Source of the DNA: Arsenophonus sp046530785
GTDB lineage: Bacteria; Pseudomonadota; Gammaproteobacteria; Enterobacterales; Enterobacteriaceae
Direction: 5' to 3'
Length of the DNA stretch: 64,000 nucleotides
Assembly: GCA_046530785.1 (NCBI GenBank)
Contig: JBHEQT010000002.1
Location: 124,001 to 188,000 of the forward strand
The position numbers were made by a program, and so were the translations under genes. Under the pieces are notes generated by a model. That model worked only from the letters and a program-made list of their open reading frames with translations, had not been told where the DNA came from and did no database searches. Each line of letters begins with the position of its first letter. Position 1 is the stretch's first letter. Positions 43,130-52,307 of the stretch are shown here, in pieces.

Positions 43130-44193
43130 AGAAACCAAAAAGACTAATATTAATGGCAGGCGGTACAGGAGGACATATTTTTCCAGGATTGGCGATAGCT
43201 AATTATCTAAAATTACAAGGCTGGGATGTTCATTGGCTGGGAACTTCCGACCGGATGGAAGCATATTTAGTTCCTAAACATGGCATCGAGATTGATTTTA
43301 TAAATATGCCCGGTTTACGTGGTAAAGGTATTAAGGCATTGTTGGTATCACCTTTTAAAATTATTAAAGCGATAAAACAAGCAAAAGTGGCTATACAACG
43401 TTATAAACCTGATGTTGTATTAGGTATGGGAGGATATGTTTCTTTTCCAAGTGGTATTGCTGCGTGGCTATGTAATATTCCAATTGTGCTACACGAGCAA
43501 AATGGAATAGCAGGATTAACCAATCGTTTATTATCTAAAATTGCTAATCGTGTTTTACAAGCATTTCCAAGTTCATTTCTTAATGTTACGGTAGTAGGAA
43601 ATCCCGTTCGTGAATCGATATTAGAATTACCTGATCCTGAAAAACGTTTAGTTAATCGTGATGGAGCTATTCGAATTTTGGTGATAGGTGGCAGTCAAGG
43701 GGCAAGAATTTTAAACCAAATATTACCAGAAGTAGCTGCTCAATTAGATGAAAAAGTAACCATTTGGCATCAAGTTGGAAAAGGTTCTAAAAAAATGACA
43801 GAAACTTTATATAAAAAATTATGCGTTAAATCAAATAATTATAAAGTAACTGAATTTATTGACGATATAGCTAAGGCTTATGCTTGGGCTGATATTATTA
43901 TCTGTCGCGCAGGTGCTTTAACAGTTAGTGAAGTTTCTGTTGCAGGTTTACCAGCAATATTTATCCCTTTCCAACATAAAGATCGGCAGCAATACTGGAA
44001 TGCGTTACCGTTAGAAAAGGCAGGAGCAGCGAAAATTATTGAGCATCCTCAATTTTCAACAAATGTTTTGTTGAGCTTATTAAATCAATTATCTCGCCCG
44101 AAGTTATTAGAGATGGCAAAAAAAGCACGAGCAATATCGATTACTGATGCAACTAAACGTATAGCAGAAATATTAATTGAAATTTCTAAATGA
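43126..44193 (+). CDS. murG: Lipid II synthase (N-acetylglucosaminyltransferase MurG)
   Basis: GT28 enzyme at the inner face of the membrane that adds GlcNAc to lipid I. It has 355 residues, as in E. coli. The N-terminal glycine-rich loop GGTGGHIFPGLAIA (about 12-25), the second loop GMGGYVSFPSGIAAW, HEQNGIAGLTNRLLSKIA, GGSQGARILNQILPEVAA and the UDP-GlcNAc-binding CRAGALTVSEVSVAGLPAIF with PFQHKDRQQYWNA are all present. It overlaps the ftsW stop (ATGA) and is separated from murC by 58 bases. Confidence 0.98.
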   Translation: MKKPKRLILMAGGTGGHIFPGLAIANYLKLQGWDVHWLGTSDRMEAYLVPKHGIEIDFINMPGLRGKGIKALLVSPFKIIKAIKQAKVAIQRYKPDVVLGMGGYVSFPSGIAAWLCNIPIVLHEQNGIAGLTNRLLSKIANRVLQAFPSSFLNVTVVGNPVRESILELPDPEKRLVNRDGAIRILVIGGSQGARILNQILPEVAAQLDEKVTIWHQVGKGSKKMTETLYKKLCVKSNNYKVTEFIDDIAKAYAWADIIICRAGALTVSEVSVAGLPAIFIPFQHKDRQQYWNALPLEKAGAAKIIEHPQFSTNVLLSLLNQLSRPKLLEMAKKARAISITDATKRIAEILIEISK

Positions 44194-44251
44194 AATCTTC
44201 TTTATATTAATAATGGTTAAAATCAAAGTAGCAATGAACGAAGAGAGTAAA

Positions 44252-45730
44252 GTGAATACACAAAAATTACCAAAATTAAGAAGAATAATTCCAGAAATGC
44301 GTCGGATTAGGCATATTCATTTTGTTGGAATTGGTGGTTCTGGCATGGGTGGTATTGCTGAAATATTGATTAATGAAGGTTATAGGATTAGTGGTTCTGA
44401 TTTGTTACCTAATACAGTTACTCAGGAGTTAATAAAGCTTGGTGCAAAAATTTTTTTTAATCATCGATCAGAAAATATTGAAAATGCTTCTGTTGTTGTT
44501 GTGTCTACGGCAATACCTGCGGATAATCCAGAAATTATTGCAGCACAAAAAGAACATATTCCGGTAATTCAACGAGCTGAAATGTTAGCAGAAGTAATGC
44601 GTTTTCGTTATGGTATTTCTATAACAGGAACTCATGGAAAAACAACTACCACTGCGATGATTGCTACTATTTATAAAGAAGCAGGATTAGATCCAACGTT
44701 TATTAATGGAGGGCTGCTAAAAAGAGAAGGGGTTCATGCATGTTTAGGTAATAGCCGTTATTTGATTGTAGAAGCAGATGAAAGTGATGCTTCTTTTTTA
44801 CATTTACAGCCATTAATTGCTGTTATAACAAATATTGAAGCAGATCATATGGAAACTTATCATGGTGATTTTGAAAAATTAAAAAAGAGTTTCATTAGTT
44901 TTTTACATAATCTGCCATTTTATGGTCTTGCAGTATTATGCATAGATGATCCAGTAGTTCGTTCGATAATAAATAAAATAACTTGCTATAGGACTACTTA
45001 TGGATTTAGTGACGATACAGATGTTCAAATTACATCCTACAAACAACTAGAAAATCAATGTTTTTTTACTATAACAAGAAAAAATAGAGCTGATTTAGAA
45101 TTTATTTTGAATACACCAGGGCGTCATAATGTATTAAATGCAACTGCGGCTATTGCAGTGGCAACCGAAGAAGGTATTGATGATAATGTTATTTTGCTTG
45201 CACTAGAAAAATTTCAAGGAACTGTGCGACGTTTTGATTTCTTAGGTAATTTTCCTTTATCAAATATTAACGGTAAAAAAGGTAATGTTATGTTGATAGA
45301 TGATTATGGTCATCATCCAACAGAAGTTAATGTTACTATTAAAACAGCAAAAGAAGGATGGCCAGATAAACGTATAGTGATGATTTTTCAGCCACATAGA
45401 TATACTCGCACGCGTGATTTATATGATGATTTTGCCAATATTTTAGAACAAGTTGATGTATTATTAATGTTAGATGTTTATCCAGCAGGAGAAAAACCTA
45501 TCCCTGGTATAAATAGTCAATTACTATGTTGGAAAATTCGTAATCTAGGAAAATTAGATCCTATTTTTATATCTGATCATGACAAGATTAGAGAAATATT
45601 AGCGCAAATTATAGAAGATAACGACCTGATACTTATACAAGGAGCTGGAAATATCGGTAAAATAGGACGTAATTTAGCTAATACAGATTTACGGCCAATA
45701 ATAAGAAGTGAGGAAAAGTATCATGGCTGA
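44252..45730 (+). CDS. murC: UDP-N-acetylmuramate:L-alanine ligase
   Basis: First Mur ligase, adding L-alanine to UDP-MurNAc. The open frame begins at 44177 and an ATG occurs at 44234, but the GTG at 44252 is preferred: it follows GAAGAGAG and gives VNTQKLPKLRRIIPEMRRIR, lining up with [20 protein letters not shown] of E. coli and yielding 492 residues (491 there). HFVGIGGSGMGGIAEILINEG, the P-loop GTHGKTTTTAM, EADESDASFLHLQP, NIEADHMETYHGDF, PGRHNVLNATAAIAVA and IDDYGHHPTEV are intact. Its 3' end overlaps ddlB by eight bases. Confidence 0.96.
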   Translation: MNTQKLPKLRRIIPEMRRIRHIHFVGIGGSGMGGIAEILINEGYRISGSDLLPNTVTQELIKLGAKIFFNHRSENIENASVVVVSTAIPADNPEIIAAQKEHIPVIQRAEMLAEVMRFRYGISITGTHGKTTTTAMIATIYKEAGLDPTFINGGLLKREGVHACLGNSRYLIVEADESDASFLHLQPLIAVITNIEADHMETYHGDFEKLKKSFISFLHNLPFYGLAVLCIDDPVVRSIINKITCYRTTYGFSDDTDVQITSYKQLENQCFFTITRKNRADLEFILNTPGRHNVLNATAAIAVATEEGIDDNVILLALEKFQGTVRRFDFLGNFPLSNINGKKGNVMLIDDYGHHPTEVNVTIKTAKEGWPDKRIVMIFQPHRYTRTRDLYDDFANILEQVDVLLMLDVYPAGEKPIPGINSQLLCWKIRNLGKLDPIFISDHDKIREILAQIIEDNDLILIQGAGNIGKIGRNLANTDLRPIIRSEEKYHG

Positions 45731-46643
45731 TAAAATTGCCGTTCTTTTAGGAGGAAAATCGACTGAAAGAAAAGTGTCATTACAATCTGGTAAGGAAGTT
45801 GTTAATGGATTACGTGATGCTGGAATAGAAGCATATTCAGTGGATATTAAATATTTTTCTATCTTCAAATTGAAAGAAGTTGGTTATAATAAAGTTTTTA
45901 TTGCTTTACATGGACGAGGTGGTGAAGATGGTACGGTGCAAGGAGTTTTAGAATTTTTAGGATTACCTTATACAGGGAGTGGTGTTTTAGCTTCATCACT
46001 TTCAATGGATAAGCTACGAACTAAACAATTATGGGCTGGTATAGGTTTATCGATTGCACCTTATATAGTATTAAAAAAACAACAGTTAGCAAGGATATCA
46101 GATGAAACTCTTTTTAAGTATGTTTATCATTTAGGTTTACCTCTTATTGTAAAGCCAACTCTTGAAGGTTCAAGCATTGGTATTAGTAAAGTAACAACTT
46201 TTCCTAAATTAAGAATATCACTAGAATTCGCTTTTCGTTATGACAAAAATGTGTTGATTGAGAAATTCTTAAATGGGCCTGAATTTAGCGTAGTAATTAT
46301 AGGGAAACAAGTACTTCCTTCAATTCGTATTCAACCATCTGGTGTTCTTTATGATTATGATGCGAAATACATTTCTAATGAGACACAATATTTCTGTCCA
46401 AGTGGATTGAATAATAAAGAAGAGGCTTTATTAAATAAATTATCATTAACAGCTTATAAGGCAATCGGTTGCAATGGTTGGGGAAGAGTTGATCTTATAA
46501 GAGATAACAATGGTATTTTTTACTTATTAGAAATTAATACCTCACCGGGAATGACCACTCATAGCTTGGTTCCTTTAGCTGCAAACCAAGCAGGTATAAC
46601 TTTTTCGCAATTAGTTAAAAAAATTTTAGAGTTGGCGAAGTAA
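45723..46643 (+). CDS. ddlB: D-alanine--D-alanine ligase
   Basis: ATP-grasp enzyme making the D-Ala-D-Ala used by MurF. The ATG at 45723, with GAGGAAA upstream inside murC, gives 306 residues, the E. coli length, starting MADKIAVLLGGKSTERKVSL. ALHGRGGEDGTVQGVLEFLG, PYTGSGVLASSLSMDK, KPTLEGSSIGISKV and the metal-binding LLEINTSPGMTTHSLVP are the ATP-grasp and Ddl signatures. Overlap with murC suggests coupling. It is followed by the reshaped start of ftsQ. Confidence 0.98.
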   Translation: MADKIAVLLGGKSTERKVSLQSGKEVVNGLRDAGIEAYSVDIKYFSIFKLKEVGYNKVFIALHGRGGEDGTVQGVLEFLGLPYTGSGVLASSLSMDKLRTKQLWAGIGLSIAPYIVLKKQQLARISDETLFKYVYHLGLPLIVKPTLEGSSIGISKVTTFPKLRISLEFAFRYDKNVLIEKFLNGPEFSVVIIGKQVLPSIRIQPSGVLYDYDAKYISNETQYFCPSGLNNKEEALLNKLSLTAYKAIGCNGWGRVDLIRDNNGIFYLLEINTSPGMTTHSLVPLAANQAGITFSQLVKKILELAK

Positions 46644-46664
46644 TATGTCACGAGCATCAGTATA

Positions 46665-47453
46665 GTGAACATTCGTAATAAAGAGCTTAAAGAAAAACGA
46701 AACGGTGTTTCCAGAAGTAATTCTGTTTGTTTAACTGGAATTATTTTCTTATTAATAGTATTGGTTACTATTATATGGAATGGGTGGATGATCTTAAATT
46801 GTATAAAAAATCTTAATCAATTTTCTATTTCTAAACTAGTAATCACTGGGGAACGATATTACACCTGTGACGATAATATTAGAAAAGTAATATTAGAAAT
46901 AGGTATACCGAGTACATTTATGACTATAGATGTGAATGCAATCCAAAATCAAATAAAAAGTATTCCATGGATAAGGTATGTTACAGTTCGTAAACAATGG
47001 CCGAATAAACTAAAAATTCATTTAGTGGAATATAAACCTTATGCTAAATGGAATAATACTTTTTTTATTAATGAAGAAGGTGTTGTTTTTAGTTTACCAT
47101 CATCATTAACTGTTAAAGGTAATTTTTTAATGTTATATGGACCAAAAGGTACTCAGGAAGAAGTATTAAAAATGTATCGTATTATGCAACAACAGCTAGA
47201 ACCATATAAATTTAGTATTAAGTCAGTGTCGATGACTGTGAGACGTGCTTGGAAATTAGTTTTAGCTAACGATATTCGATTGAATATTGGTAAAAAAGAT
47301 ATTAAAAAGAGATTAAACCGTTTTCTTGAAATTTATCCACTATTAAAAAAGGTGACAGATAAATATATTGAATATATAGATTTACGATATAGCAGTGGTG
47401 CTGCAGTAGGTTGGTTACCACTTTCAGATAAATCTGCAACATCTATGAGTTGA
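46665..47453 (+). CDS. ftsQ: Cell division protein FtsQ
   Basis: Bitopic POTRA-domain protein that bridges early and late divisome proteins. It has 262 residues (276 in E. coli). A basic cytoplasmic head is followed by a membrane segment (about 21-41), then the POTRA domain (ISKLVITGERYYTCDDNIRK) and the beta domain (VRKQWPNKLKIHLVEYKPYA, and VDLRY-type IDLRYSSGAAVGWLPL near the end). The start is unusual: an ATG at 46645 opens MSRASV and then hits TAG at 46663-46665, whose G begins the GTG now used. MSRASV-NIRNKE matches the E. coli start MSQAALNTRN, so a five-base TAGTG insertion has split the original N-terminus. Confidence 0.95.
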   Translation: MNIRNKELKEKRNGVSRSNSVCLTGIIFLLIVLVTIIWNGWMILNCIKNLNQFSISKLVITGERYYTCDDNIRKVILEIGIPSTFMTIDVNAIQNQIKSIPWIRYVTVRKQWPNKLKIHLVEYKPYAKWNNTFFINEEGVVFSLPSSLTVKGNFLMLYGPKGTQEEVLKMYRIMQQQLEPYKFSIKSVSMTVRRAWKLVLANDIRLNIGKKDIKKRLNRFLEIYPLLKKVTDKYIEYIDLRYSSGAAVGWLPLSDKSATSMS

Positions 47454-47498
47454 AATAGATTAAGACCGCTAATTGTGATCAGATACAGGCAAATAAAA

Positions 47499-48755
47499 AT
47501 GATTAAAACAACAGACAGAAAATTAGTGGTTGGTCTTGAAATTGGAACTTCAAAAGTTTCTGCACTAGTTGGTGAAATTTTACCTGATGGGATGGTAAAT
47601 ATCATTGGTGTTGGAAATTGTCCATCCCGAGGAATGGATAAAGGGGGAGTGAATGATTTGGAATCTGTTGTTACATGTCTGAAAAGAGCTATTGATGAAA
47701 CAGAATTAATGGAGGATTGTCAGATATCATCTGTTTATTTATCGCTTTCTGGAAAGCACGTTAGTTGTCAAAATGAAATAGGTATAGTTCCTATTTCTGA
47801 GGATGAAGTTACTCAAGATGACGTAGATAATGTTATTCATATGGCTAAATCTGTTCGAGTTCGTGATGAACATAGAATTTTACACGTTATTCCACAGGAA
47901 TATTCTATTGATTATCAAGAAGGAATTAAAAATCCAGTTGGACTTTCAGGTGTACGTATGCAAGCTAAGGTACATTTGATTACTTGTCATAATGATATGG
48001 CTAAAAATATTCTTAAAGCAGTTGAACGGTGCGGTTTAAAAGTAGATCAATTAATTTTTGCTGGTTTAGCATCAAGTTATTCTGTTTTAACAGAAGATGA
48101 ACGTGAATTGGGTGTATGTGTTGTTGATATTGGTGGTGGAACTATGGATATAGCAGTTTATACTAACGGAGCATTACGTCATACCAAAGTTATACCCTAT
48201 GCAGGTAATGTTGTGACAAGTGATATTGCTTATGCATTTGGCACCCATTCCAGCCATGCAGAAATAATAAAAGTTCGCCATGGTTGCGCATTAGGTACTA
48301 TTGTTAATAAAGAAGAAAATGTTGAAGTACCAAGTGTAGGTGGTCGTCCACCAAGAAACTTACAACGTCAAACACTAGCTGAAGTTATTGAACCACGATA
48401 CACAGAGTTGCTAAATTTAGTAAATAATGAGATTTTAAAATTGCAAGAACAATTGCGTCAGGAAGGTGTTAAACATGATCTGGCTGCGGGTATTGTTTTA
48501 ACAGGAGGAGGCGCTCAAATGGATGGTCTAGTTGAATGCGCTAAAAAAGTATTTCATACCCATGTTCGAATCGGTAAGCCATTAAATATAACTGGTTTAA
48601 CAGATTATGCACAAGAACCTTATTACTCTACAGCTGTTGGGCTCCTACATTATAGCAAACAGATTCATTTTGAGAATGAAGTAGAAATAGATAAGGGTGG
48701 ATCTCTAAGTAATTGGTTTAATATAATTACTAATTGGTTGAGAAAAGAATTTTAA
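47499..48755 (+). CDS. ftsA: Cell division protein FtsA
   Basis: Actin-like ATPase that anchors FtsZ filaments to the membrane. The ATG at 47499 (MIKTTDRKLVVGLEIGTSKV) is chosen over the frame opening at 47475 because it matches the E. coli start exactly; 418 residues (420 in E. coli). Actin-fold ATP motifs are VVDIGGGTMDIAVYTNG and GIVLTGGGAQMDGLVECAKK; the 1C domain is in between. The C-terminal amphipathic membrane-targeting helix is retained as FNIITNWLRKEF. It lies 45 bases after ftsQ and 55 before ftsZ. Confidence 0.98.
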   Translation: MIKTTDRKLVVGLEIGTSKVSALVGEILPDGMVNIIGVGNCPSRGMDKGGVNDLESVVTCLKRAIDETELMEDCQISSVYLSLSGKHVSCQNEIGIVPISEDEVTQDDVDNVIHMAKSVRVRDEHRILHVIPQEYSIDYQEGIKNPVGLSGVRMQAKVHLITCHNDMAKNILKAVERCGLKVDQLIFAGLASSYSVLTEDERELGVCVVDIGGGTMDIAVYTNGALRHTKVIPYAGNVVTSDIAYAFGTHSSHAEIIKVRHGCALGTIVNKEENVEVPSVGGRPPRNLQRQTLAEVIEPRYTELLNLVNNEILKLQEQLRQEGVKHDLAAGIVLTGGGAQMDGLVECAKKVFHTHVRIGKPLNITGLTDYAQEPYYSTAVGLLHYSKQIHFENEVEIDKGGSLSNWFNIITNWLRKEF

Positions 48756-48810
48756 TTTTGTAAGAAGCAAATCTTTGCTTCTATATAGGGGGATAAAATG
48801 GAGAAAGATC

Positions 48811-49977
48811 ATGTTTGAACCAATGGAATTAAGCAATGACGCGGTAATTAAAGTAATCGGTATTGGTGGTGCCGGAGGAAACGCAGTTGAACATATGGTA
48901 CGTGAACGCATTGAAGGTGTTGAATTTTTTGCTGTTAATACCGATGCTCAAGCATTGCGTAAAACAACAGTAGGACAAACTATTCAGATCGGAAATAGTA
49001 TTACCAAAGGATTGGGAGCAGGAGCGAATCCTGAAGTTGGTCGTAGTGCCGCTGAAGAAGATCGTGAAGCATTACGTAATGCTCTCGATGGGGCAGATAT
49101 GGTATTTATTGCTGCTGGTATGGGTGGTGGTACTGGTACCGGTGCAGCTCCTGTTGTTGCTGAAGTTGCTAAAGAGCTTGGTATATTAACAGTAGCAGTA
49201 GTAACAAAACCCTTTAATTTTGAAGGTAAAAAACGTATGGCATTTGCTGAAACAGGAATTTCAGAGCTGTCTAAGCATGTTGATTCTTTAATCACCATCC
49301 CGAATGATAAATTATTAAAAGTACTTGGACGAGGTATTTCTTTGTTAGATGCATTTGGTGCAGCAAATGATATATTAAAATCGGCGGTTCAAGGCATTGC
49401 TGAACTTATTACTTGTCCGGGTTTAATGAATGTAGATTTTGCTGATGTTCGTACTGTCATGTCTGAAATGGGTTATGCTATGATGGGGTCGGGTATAGCA
49501 CAAGGTGAAGATCGAGCTGAAGAAGCAGCAGAAATGGCGATTTCTAGCCCATTATTGGAAGATATCGATCTATCTGGCGCTCGTGGTGTTTTAGTTAATA
49601 TTACTGCAGGTTTTGATTTGGGGCTTGATGAATTTGAAACAGTAGGTAATAGCATTCGTGCATTTTCTTCAGATAATGCAACTATTGTTATCGGTACTTC
49701 ACTTAATCCTGAAATGAATGATGAATTACGTGTGACCGTTGTTGCTACAGGAATTGGTATGGATAAACGACCAGAAATCACGTTGGTTACTAGCAAAGCA
49801 ACTCCAAAATCATCGATAGAGAAGAGATATCAACAAATACAAGATTCAATGCCGAGTATAATTCCGTTAACAGAAGAAAAATCTGCTGCTAAAATAGTGA
49901 ATAAAGAAAATATACATTCAAATAAAGAATTGGACTATTTAGATATTCCAGCCTTTTTAAGAAAACAAGCTGATTAA
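48811..49977 (+). CDS. ftsZ: Cell division protein FtsZ
   Basis: Tubulin-like GTPase that forms the division ring. The ATG at 48811 (MFEPMELSNDAVIKVIGIGG) matches E. coli; the 12-codon extension to 48775 does not. It has 388 residues (383 in E. coli), with the tubulin signature GMGGGTGTGAAPVVAE (about 103-118), the T7 loop region NVDFADVRTVMSEMG and the C-terminal peptide DYLDIPAFLRKQAD that binds FtsA, ZipA and MinC. One normally constant residue differs: ELITRPGLMNV reads ELITCPGLMNV, an Arg-to-Cys change consistent with C-to-T mutation. It is the last gene of the packed cluster. Confidence 0.99.
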   Translation: MFEPMELSNDAVIKVIGIGGAGGNAVEHMVRERIEGVEFFAVNTDAQALRKTTVGQTIQIGNSITKGLGAGANPEVGRSAAEEDREALRNALDGADMVFIAAGMGGGTGTGAAPVVAEVAKELGILTVAVVTKPFNFEGKKRMAFAETGISELSKHVDSLITIPNDKLLKVLGRGISLLDAFGAANDILKSAVQGIAELITCPGLMNVDFADVRTVMSEMGYAMMGSGIAQGEDRAEEAAEMAISSPLLEDIDLSGARGVLVNITAGFDLGLDEFETVGNSIRAFSSDNATIVIGTSLNPEMNDELRVTVVATGIGMDKRPEITLVTSKATPKSSIEKRYQQIQDSMPSIIPLTEEKSAAKIVNKENIHSNKELDYLDIPAFLRKQAD

Positions 49978-49985
49978 ATTAACAA

Positions 49986-50016
49986 TTAGTTAACTTTTTA
50001 CTTTTTATGCTAAAAT
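49986..50016 (+). promoter_or_regulatory. Candidate lpxC promoter
   Basis: In the 95-base ftsZ-lpxC spacer TGCTAAAAT (extended -10, hexamer at 50011-50016) is preceded by TTAACT at 49990-49995 (15-base spacing) or TTAGTT at 49986-49991 (19-base spacing). E. coli lpxC also has its own promoter here. AT-rich background makes chance similarity possible. Confidence 0.35.
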
Positions 50017-50075
50017 GTTTCTCTAATTTTCAGGTAAGAATTAGTAAACAAAATATTTAAGAATCTAAGAAAATG

Positions 50076-51008
50076 ATGATCAAACAAAGTACACTAAAAC
50101 GTACTGTTCAAGCAACAGGTATCGGTTTACATTCTGGTAAGAAAGTCTCTTTAATATTACGTCCAGCACCAGAAAATACTGGTGTTATTTACTGTCGTAC
50201 AGATTTAAATCCTCCAGTTAATTTCAAAGCTGAAGCAAAATTAGTAGGTGATACAATGCTATGCACCTGCTTAGTCAATGAAGATAATATACGTATTTCA
50301 ACGGTAGAACATTTGAATGCTGCATTGGCAGGATTGGGAATTGATAATATTATTATTGAAGTAGATGCAGAAGAAATTCCAATAATGGATGGAAGTGCTG
50401 AACCTTTTGTATTTTTATTGTTAGATGCAGGCATTAAAAAATTAAACAGTGCTAAGAAATTTCTCCGTATTAAAGAAAATATCCGAGTTATAGATAGTGA
50501 TAAATGGGCTGAACTAACTCCTTATAACGGATTTATTTTAGATTTTACTATCTATTTCAATCATCCTGCTATTAATAGCAGTACTCAACGCTATAAATTG
50601 GATTTTTCAGTAAAATCTTTTATTAGAGATATTAGTCGTGCTCGAACATTTGGTTTCATACATGATATTGAATATTTACAATCTAAAAAATTATGTTTGG
50701 GAGGTAGTTTTGATTGTGCAATTGTTCTTGATGATTATCATGTATTAAATAAAAATGGTTTGCGTTTTGAAGATGAATTTGTTCGTCATAAAATTCTAGA
50801 TGCTATTGGTGATTTATTTATGTGTAGCCATAATATTATTGGTTCTTTTAGCGCATACAGATCAGGTCATGCATTGAATAACAAATTATTGCAAACTGTT
50901 TTATCAACAAAGTCTTCTTGGGATATGGTGACCTTTGAAGATGAGTCTGAAATGTCTGTTGCATTTAAAGCACCTTCAACAAATAATAATCTGAAAAATA
51001 TTATTTAA
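50076..51008 (+). CDS. lpxC: UDP-3-O-acyl-N-acetylglucosamine deacetylase
   Basis: Zinc enzyme for the committed step of lipid A synthesis. Two ATGs lie in tandem (50073, 50076); the second gives MIKQSTLKRTVQATGIGLHS as in E. coli. It has 310 residues (305 in E. coli). Zinc ligands are the His in ISTVEHLNAALAGLGIDN and the His and Asp in EFVRHKILDAIGDLF; GSAEPFVFLLLDAGI and GGSFDCAIVLDDY are also conserved. Retention with LolA means the cell still makes an LPS-type outer membrane. A strong terminator follows. Confidence 0.97.
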   Translation: MIKQSTLKRTVQATGIGLHSGKKVSLILRPAPENTGVIYCRTDLNPPVNFKAEAKLVGDTMLCTCLVNEDNIRISTVEHLNAALAGLGIDNIIIEVDAEEIPIMDGSAEPFVFLLLDAGIKKLNSAKKFLRIKENIRVIDSDKWAELTPYNGFILDFTIYFNHPAINSSTQRYKLDFSVKSFIRDISRARTFGFIHDIEYLQSKKLCLGGSFDCAIVLDDYHVLNKNGLRFEDEFVRHKILDAIGDLFMCSHNIIGSFSAYRSGHALNNKLLQTVLSTKSSWDMVTFEDESEMSVAFKAPSTNNNLKNII

Positions 51009-51013
51009 TTATA

Positions 51014-51050
51014 TTATTTATTTTATCATAAAATAAATAAATTATTTTTT
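51014..51050. terminator. Intrinsic terminator between convergent lpxC and dciA
   Basis: A 13-bp perfect stem (TTATTTATTTTAT at 51014-51026, complement at 51028-51040, one-base centre) is followed by ATTATTTTTTC with a T run on the plus strand. The same stem can serve dciA from the other side. Confidence 0.65.
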
Positions 51051-51113
51051 CTATTATATTTTTTGTTGATACTTTTATTCAATCTTAGATCTTTATTTCT
51101 AGTTTCTTTCCTC

Positions 51114-51605
51114 CTAATTTCTAGCTAATTCAGCTAGCTGCTCTAATTTTTCTTTCAATTTTTTTGGGCTTTTTTTTGCTAGTTTACGAATCGTTTTTTC
51201 GCTTTCTTTGCTTAACTTGTTTATTATCTGTTTTGATGATTTTATAGTTATTTTTTGAATTATTAAAAACTTTTTTGATGTTTTACATGATAATGATGGA
51301 TTAATTATTACTTTGATTAAAGATATCGATGGTAAAATAGTATTACGTAATGTTGAAAGTAATATAGGAAGTTCATAGTCTAGTCGTACTTTTCGGTTAG
51401 CATTTGTAATCTCTAATATAAGAATATGTTGACGATAATTAACAACTCTACAATAAGCTTTTACTTCAGCAGGAAGTAAGTTTAAAACACTAATATTAAG
51501 TTTTATTAATACCTGAGTATGTTGTTGGATAGTTTGTAAAATATTTTCAGAAAAGTTGCTTTCTTTTAATAAAATATTTAAAGATTTAGGATAACTATCT
51601 CGCAT
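51114..51605 (-). CDS. dciA: DUF721 protein, DciA family (replicative helicase operator)
   Basis: DciA proteins load or operate the replicative helicase DnaB in bacteria without DnaC. The frame opens at 51686, but the ATG at 51605 has TTTGGAG just upstream and gives MRDSYPKSLNILLKESNFS, the typical start (Arg-Asp-x-x-Pro) of gammaproteobacterial DUF721 proteins. It has 163 residues. The KH-like DUF721 core is about residues 10-100, with LPAEVKAYCRVVNYRQHILI then LEITNANRKVRLDYELPILLSTLR; the tail is very basic with Ser-Lys repeats and a predicted coiled coil, ending KLEQLAELARN. Its place between lpxC and secA, on the opposite strand, is the one seen for this family in Pseudomonas and Vibrio. 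E. coli has no such gene here. Family assignment is by eye. Confidence 0.75.
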   Translation of the reverse strand: MRDSYPKSLNILLKESNFSENILQTIQQHTQVLIKLNISVLNLLPAEVKAYCRVVNYRQHILILEITNANRKVRLDYELPILLSTLRNTILPSISLIKVIINPSLSCKTSKKFLIIQKITIKSSKQIINKLSKESEKTIRKLAKKSPKKLKEKLEQLAELARN

Positions 51606-51960
51606 TTTTACTCCAAATCTTTTTATATAATATTCAATAAATGTAATAAAATCTTTTATGATTTTTACTAAAAATATTTTGATCACACATATTATTATAT
51701 ATAGAAAAGATTAGTATTTAATATATATATATTACTTACCTAGGACCTTAAGAAAAAGTTACTGAAAATATTTGATATCTTAACCAATTATAATTTATAT
51801 ATCAGATAAATTTATCTTTATCTCATTGGTTTAACTGATTAGGTATATTAATAAGTATTTGTATTTTATAATTATACCGTAAATTATTGAAATCAGTATA
51901 TTTTATATAATATAATAAAACTAGATAAGTTTTCAACTAAAAATCTTATAATATAGCTTT

Positions 51961-52175
51961 GGAGGTATAGGGTCGCATCAATTAAAATCTATACATAACA
52001 AACTAATTTCATTTAATGTCCTAAACACTCTTTACTCTATAATATATTTGAGTATATTATATCTTTTTTATATAATTTCATTTATTCATTAAAGCACAAT
52101 CTTCTTTTTACTGTATCTCCTGCCAAATTAGCCTATTGGTTATTTTGGATCGTGGATATTCGATCTGGACCTTAA
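51961..52175 (+). pseudogene. secM: Remnant of secM with conserved arrest peptide
   Basis: SecM is an exported leader protein whose C-terminal arrest sequence stalls ribosomes and opens the secA ribosome site. Upstream of secA, the frame closing at the TAA 52173-52175 reads LFTVSPAKLAYWLFWIVDIRSGP (last part WIVDIRSGP, then stop). This follows [24 protein letters not shown] of E. coli SecM: Phe-Thr, Pro, Ala-Lys, Trp-Ile, Ile-Arg, Gly-Pro are kept, three residues between Trp-Ile and Ile-Arg are missing, and the stop comes right after the critical Pro. A GGAGG site lies at 51961-51965, followed by hydrophobic coding in another frame (to 52087) that could be an eroded signal peptide. No ATG, GTG or TTG starts the final frame after the TAA at 52014, so it is probably broken, but the arrest motif is better kept than the rest. 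Confidence 0.65.
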
Positions 52176-52195
52176 CATCAATTCATTGACTTTTT

Positions 52196-52248
52196 GGTTG
52201 ATTCTTAAAGCAACCTTTGTTCAATTGAACAAATTAATTATATTGGTT
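52196..52248 (+). promoter_or_regulatory. Possible alternative hairpins in the secM-secA leader
   Basis: GGTTG (52196-52200) can pair with CAACC (52211-52215), while the AACC of the same segment (52212-52215) can instead pair with GGTT at 52245-52248. Between them lies an 18-base perfect palindrome (52216-52233, TTTGTTCAATTGAACAAA). The layout resembles the competing helices that control secA in E. coli. Stems are short, so this is a structural suggestion only. Confidence 0.4.
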
Positions 52249-52307
52249 AAAACGAATTAATATAGATGGATTCTAATAAGAATCTTTCCTTAATTGAGAA
52301 AATATTT

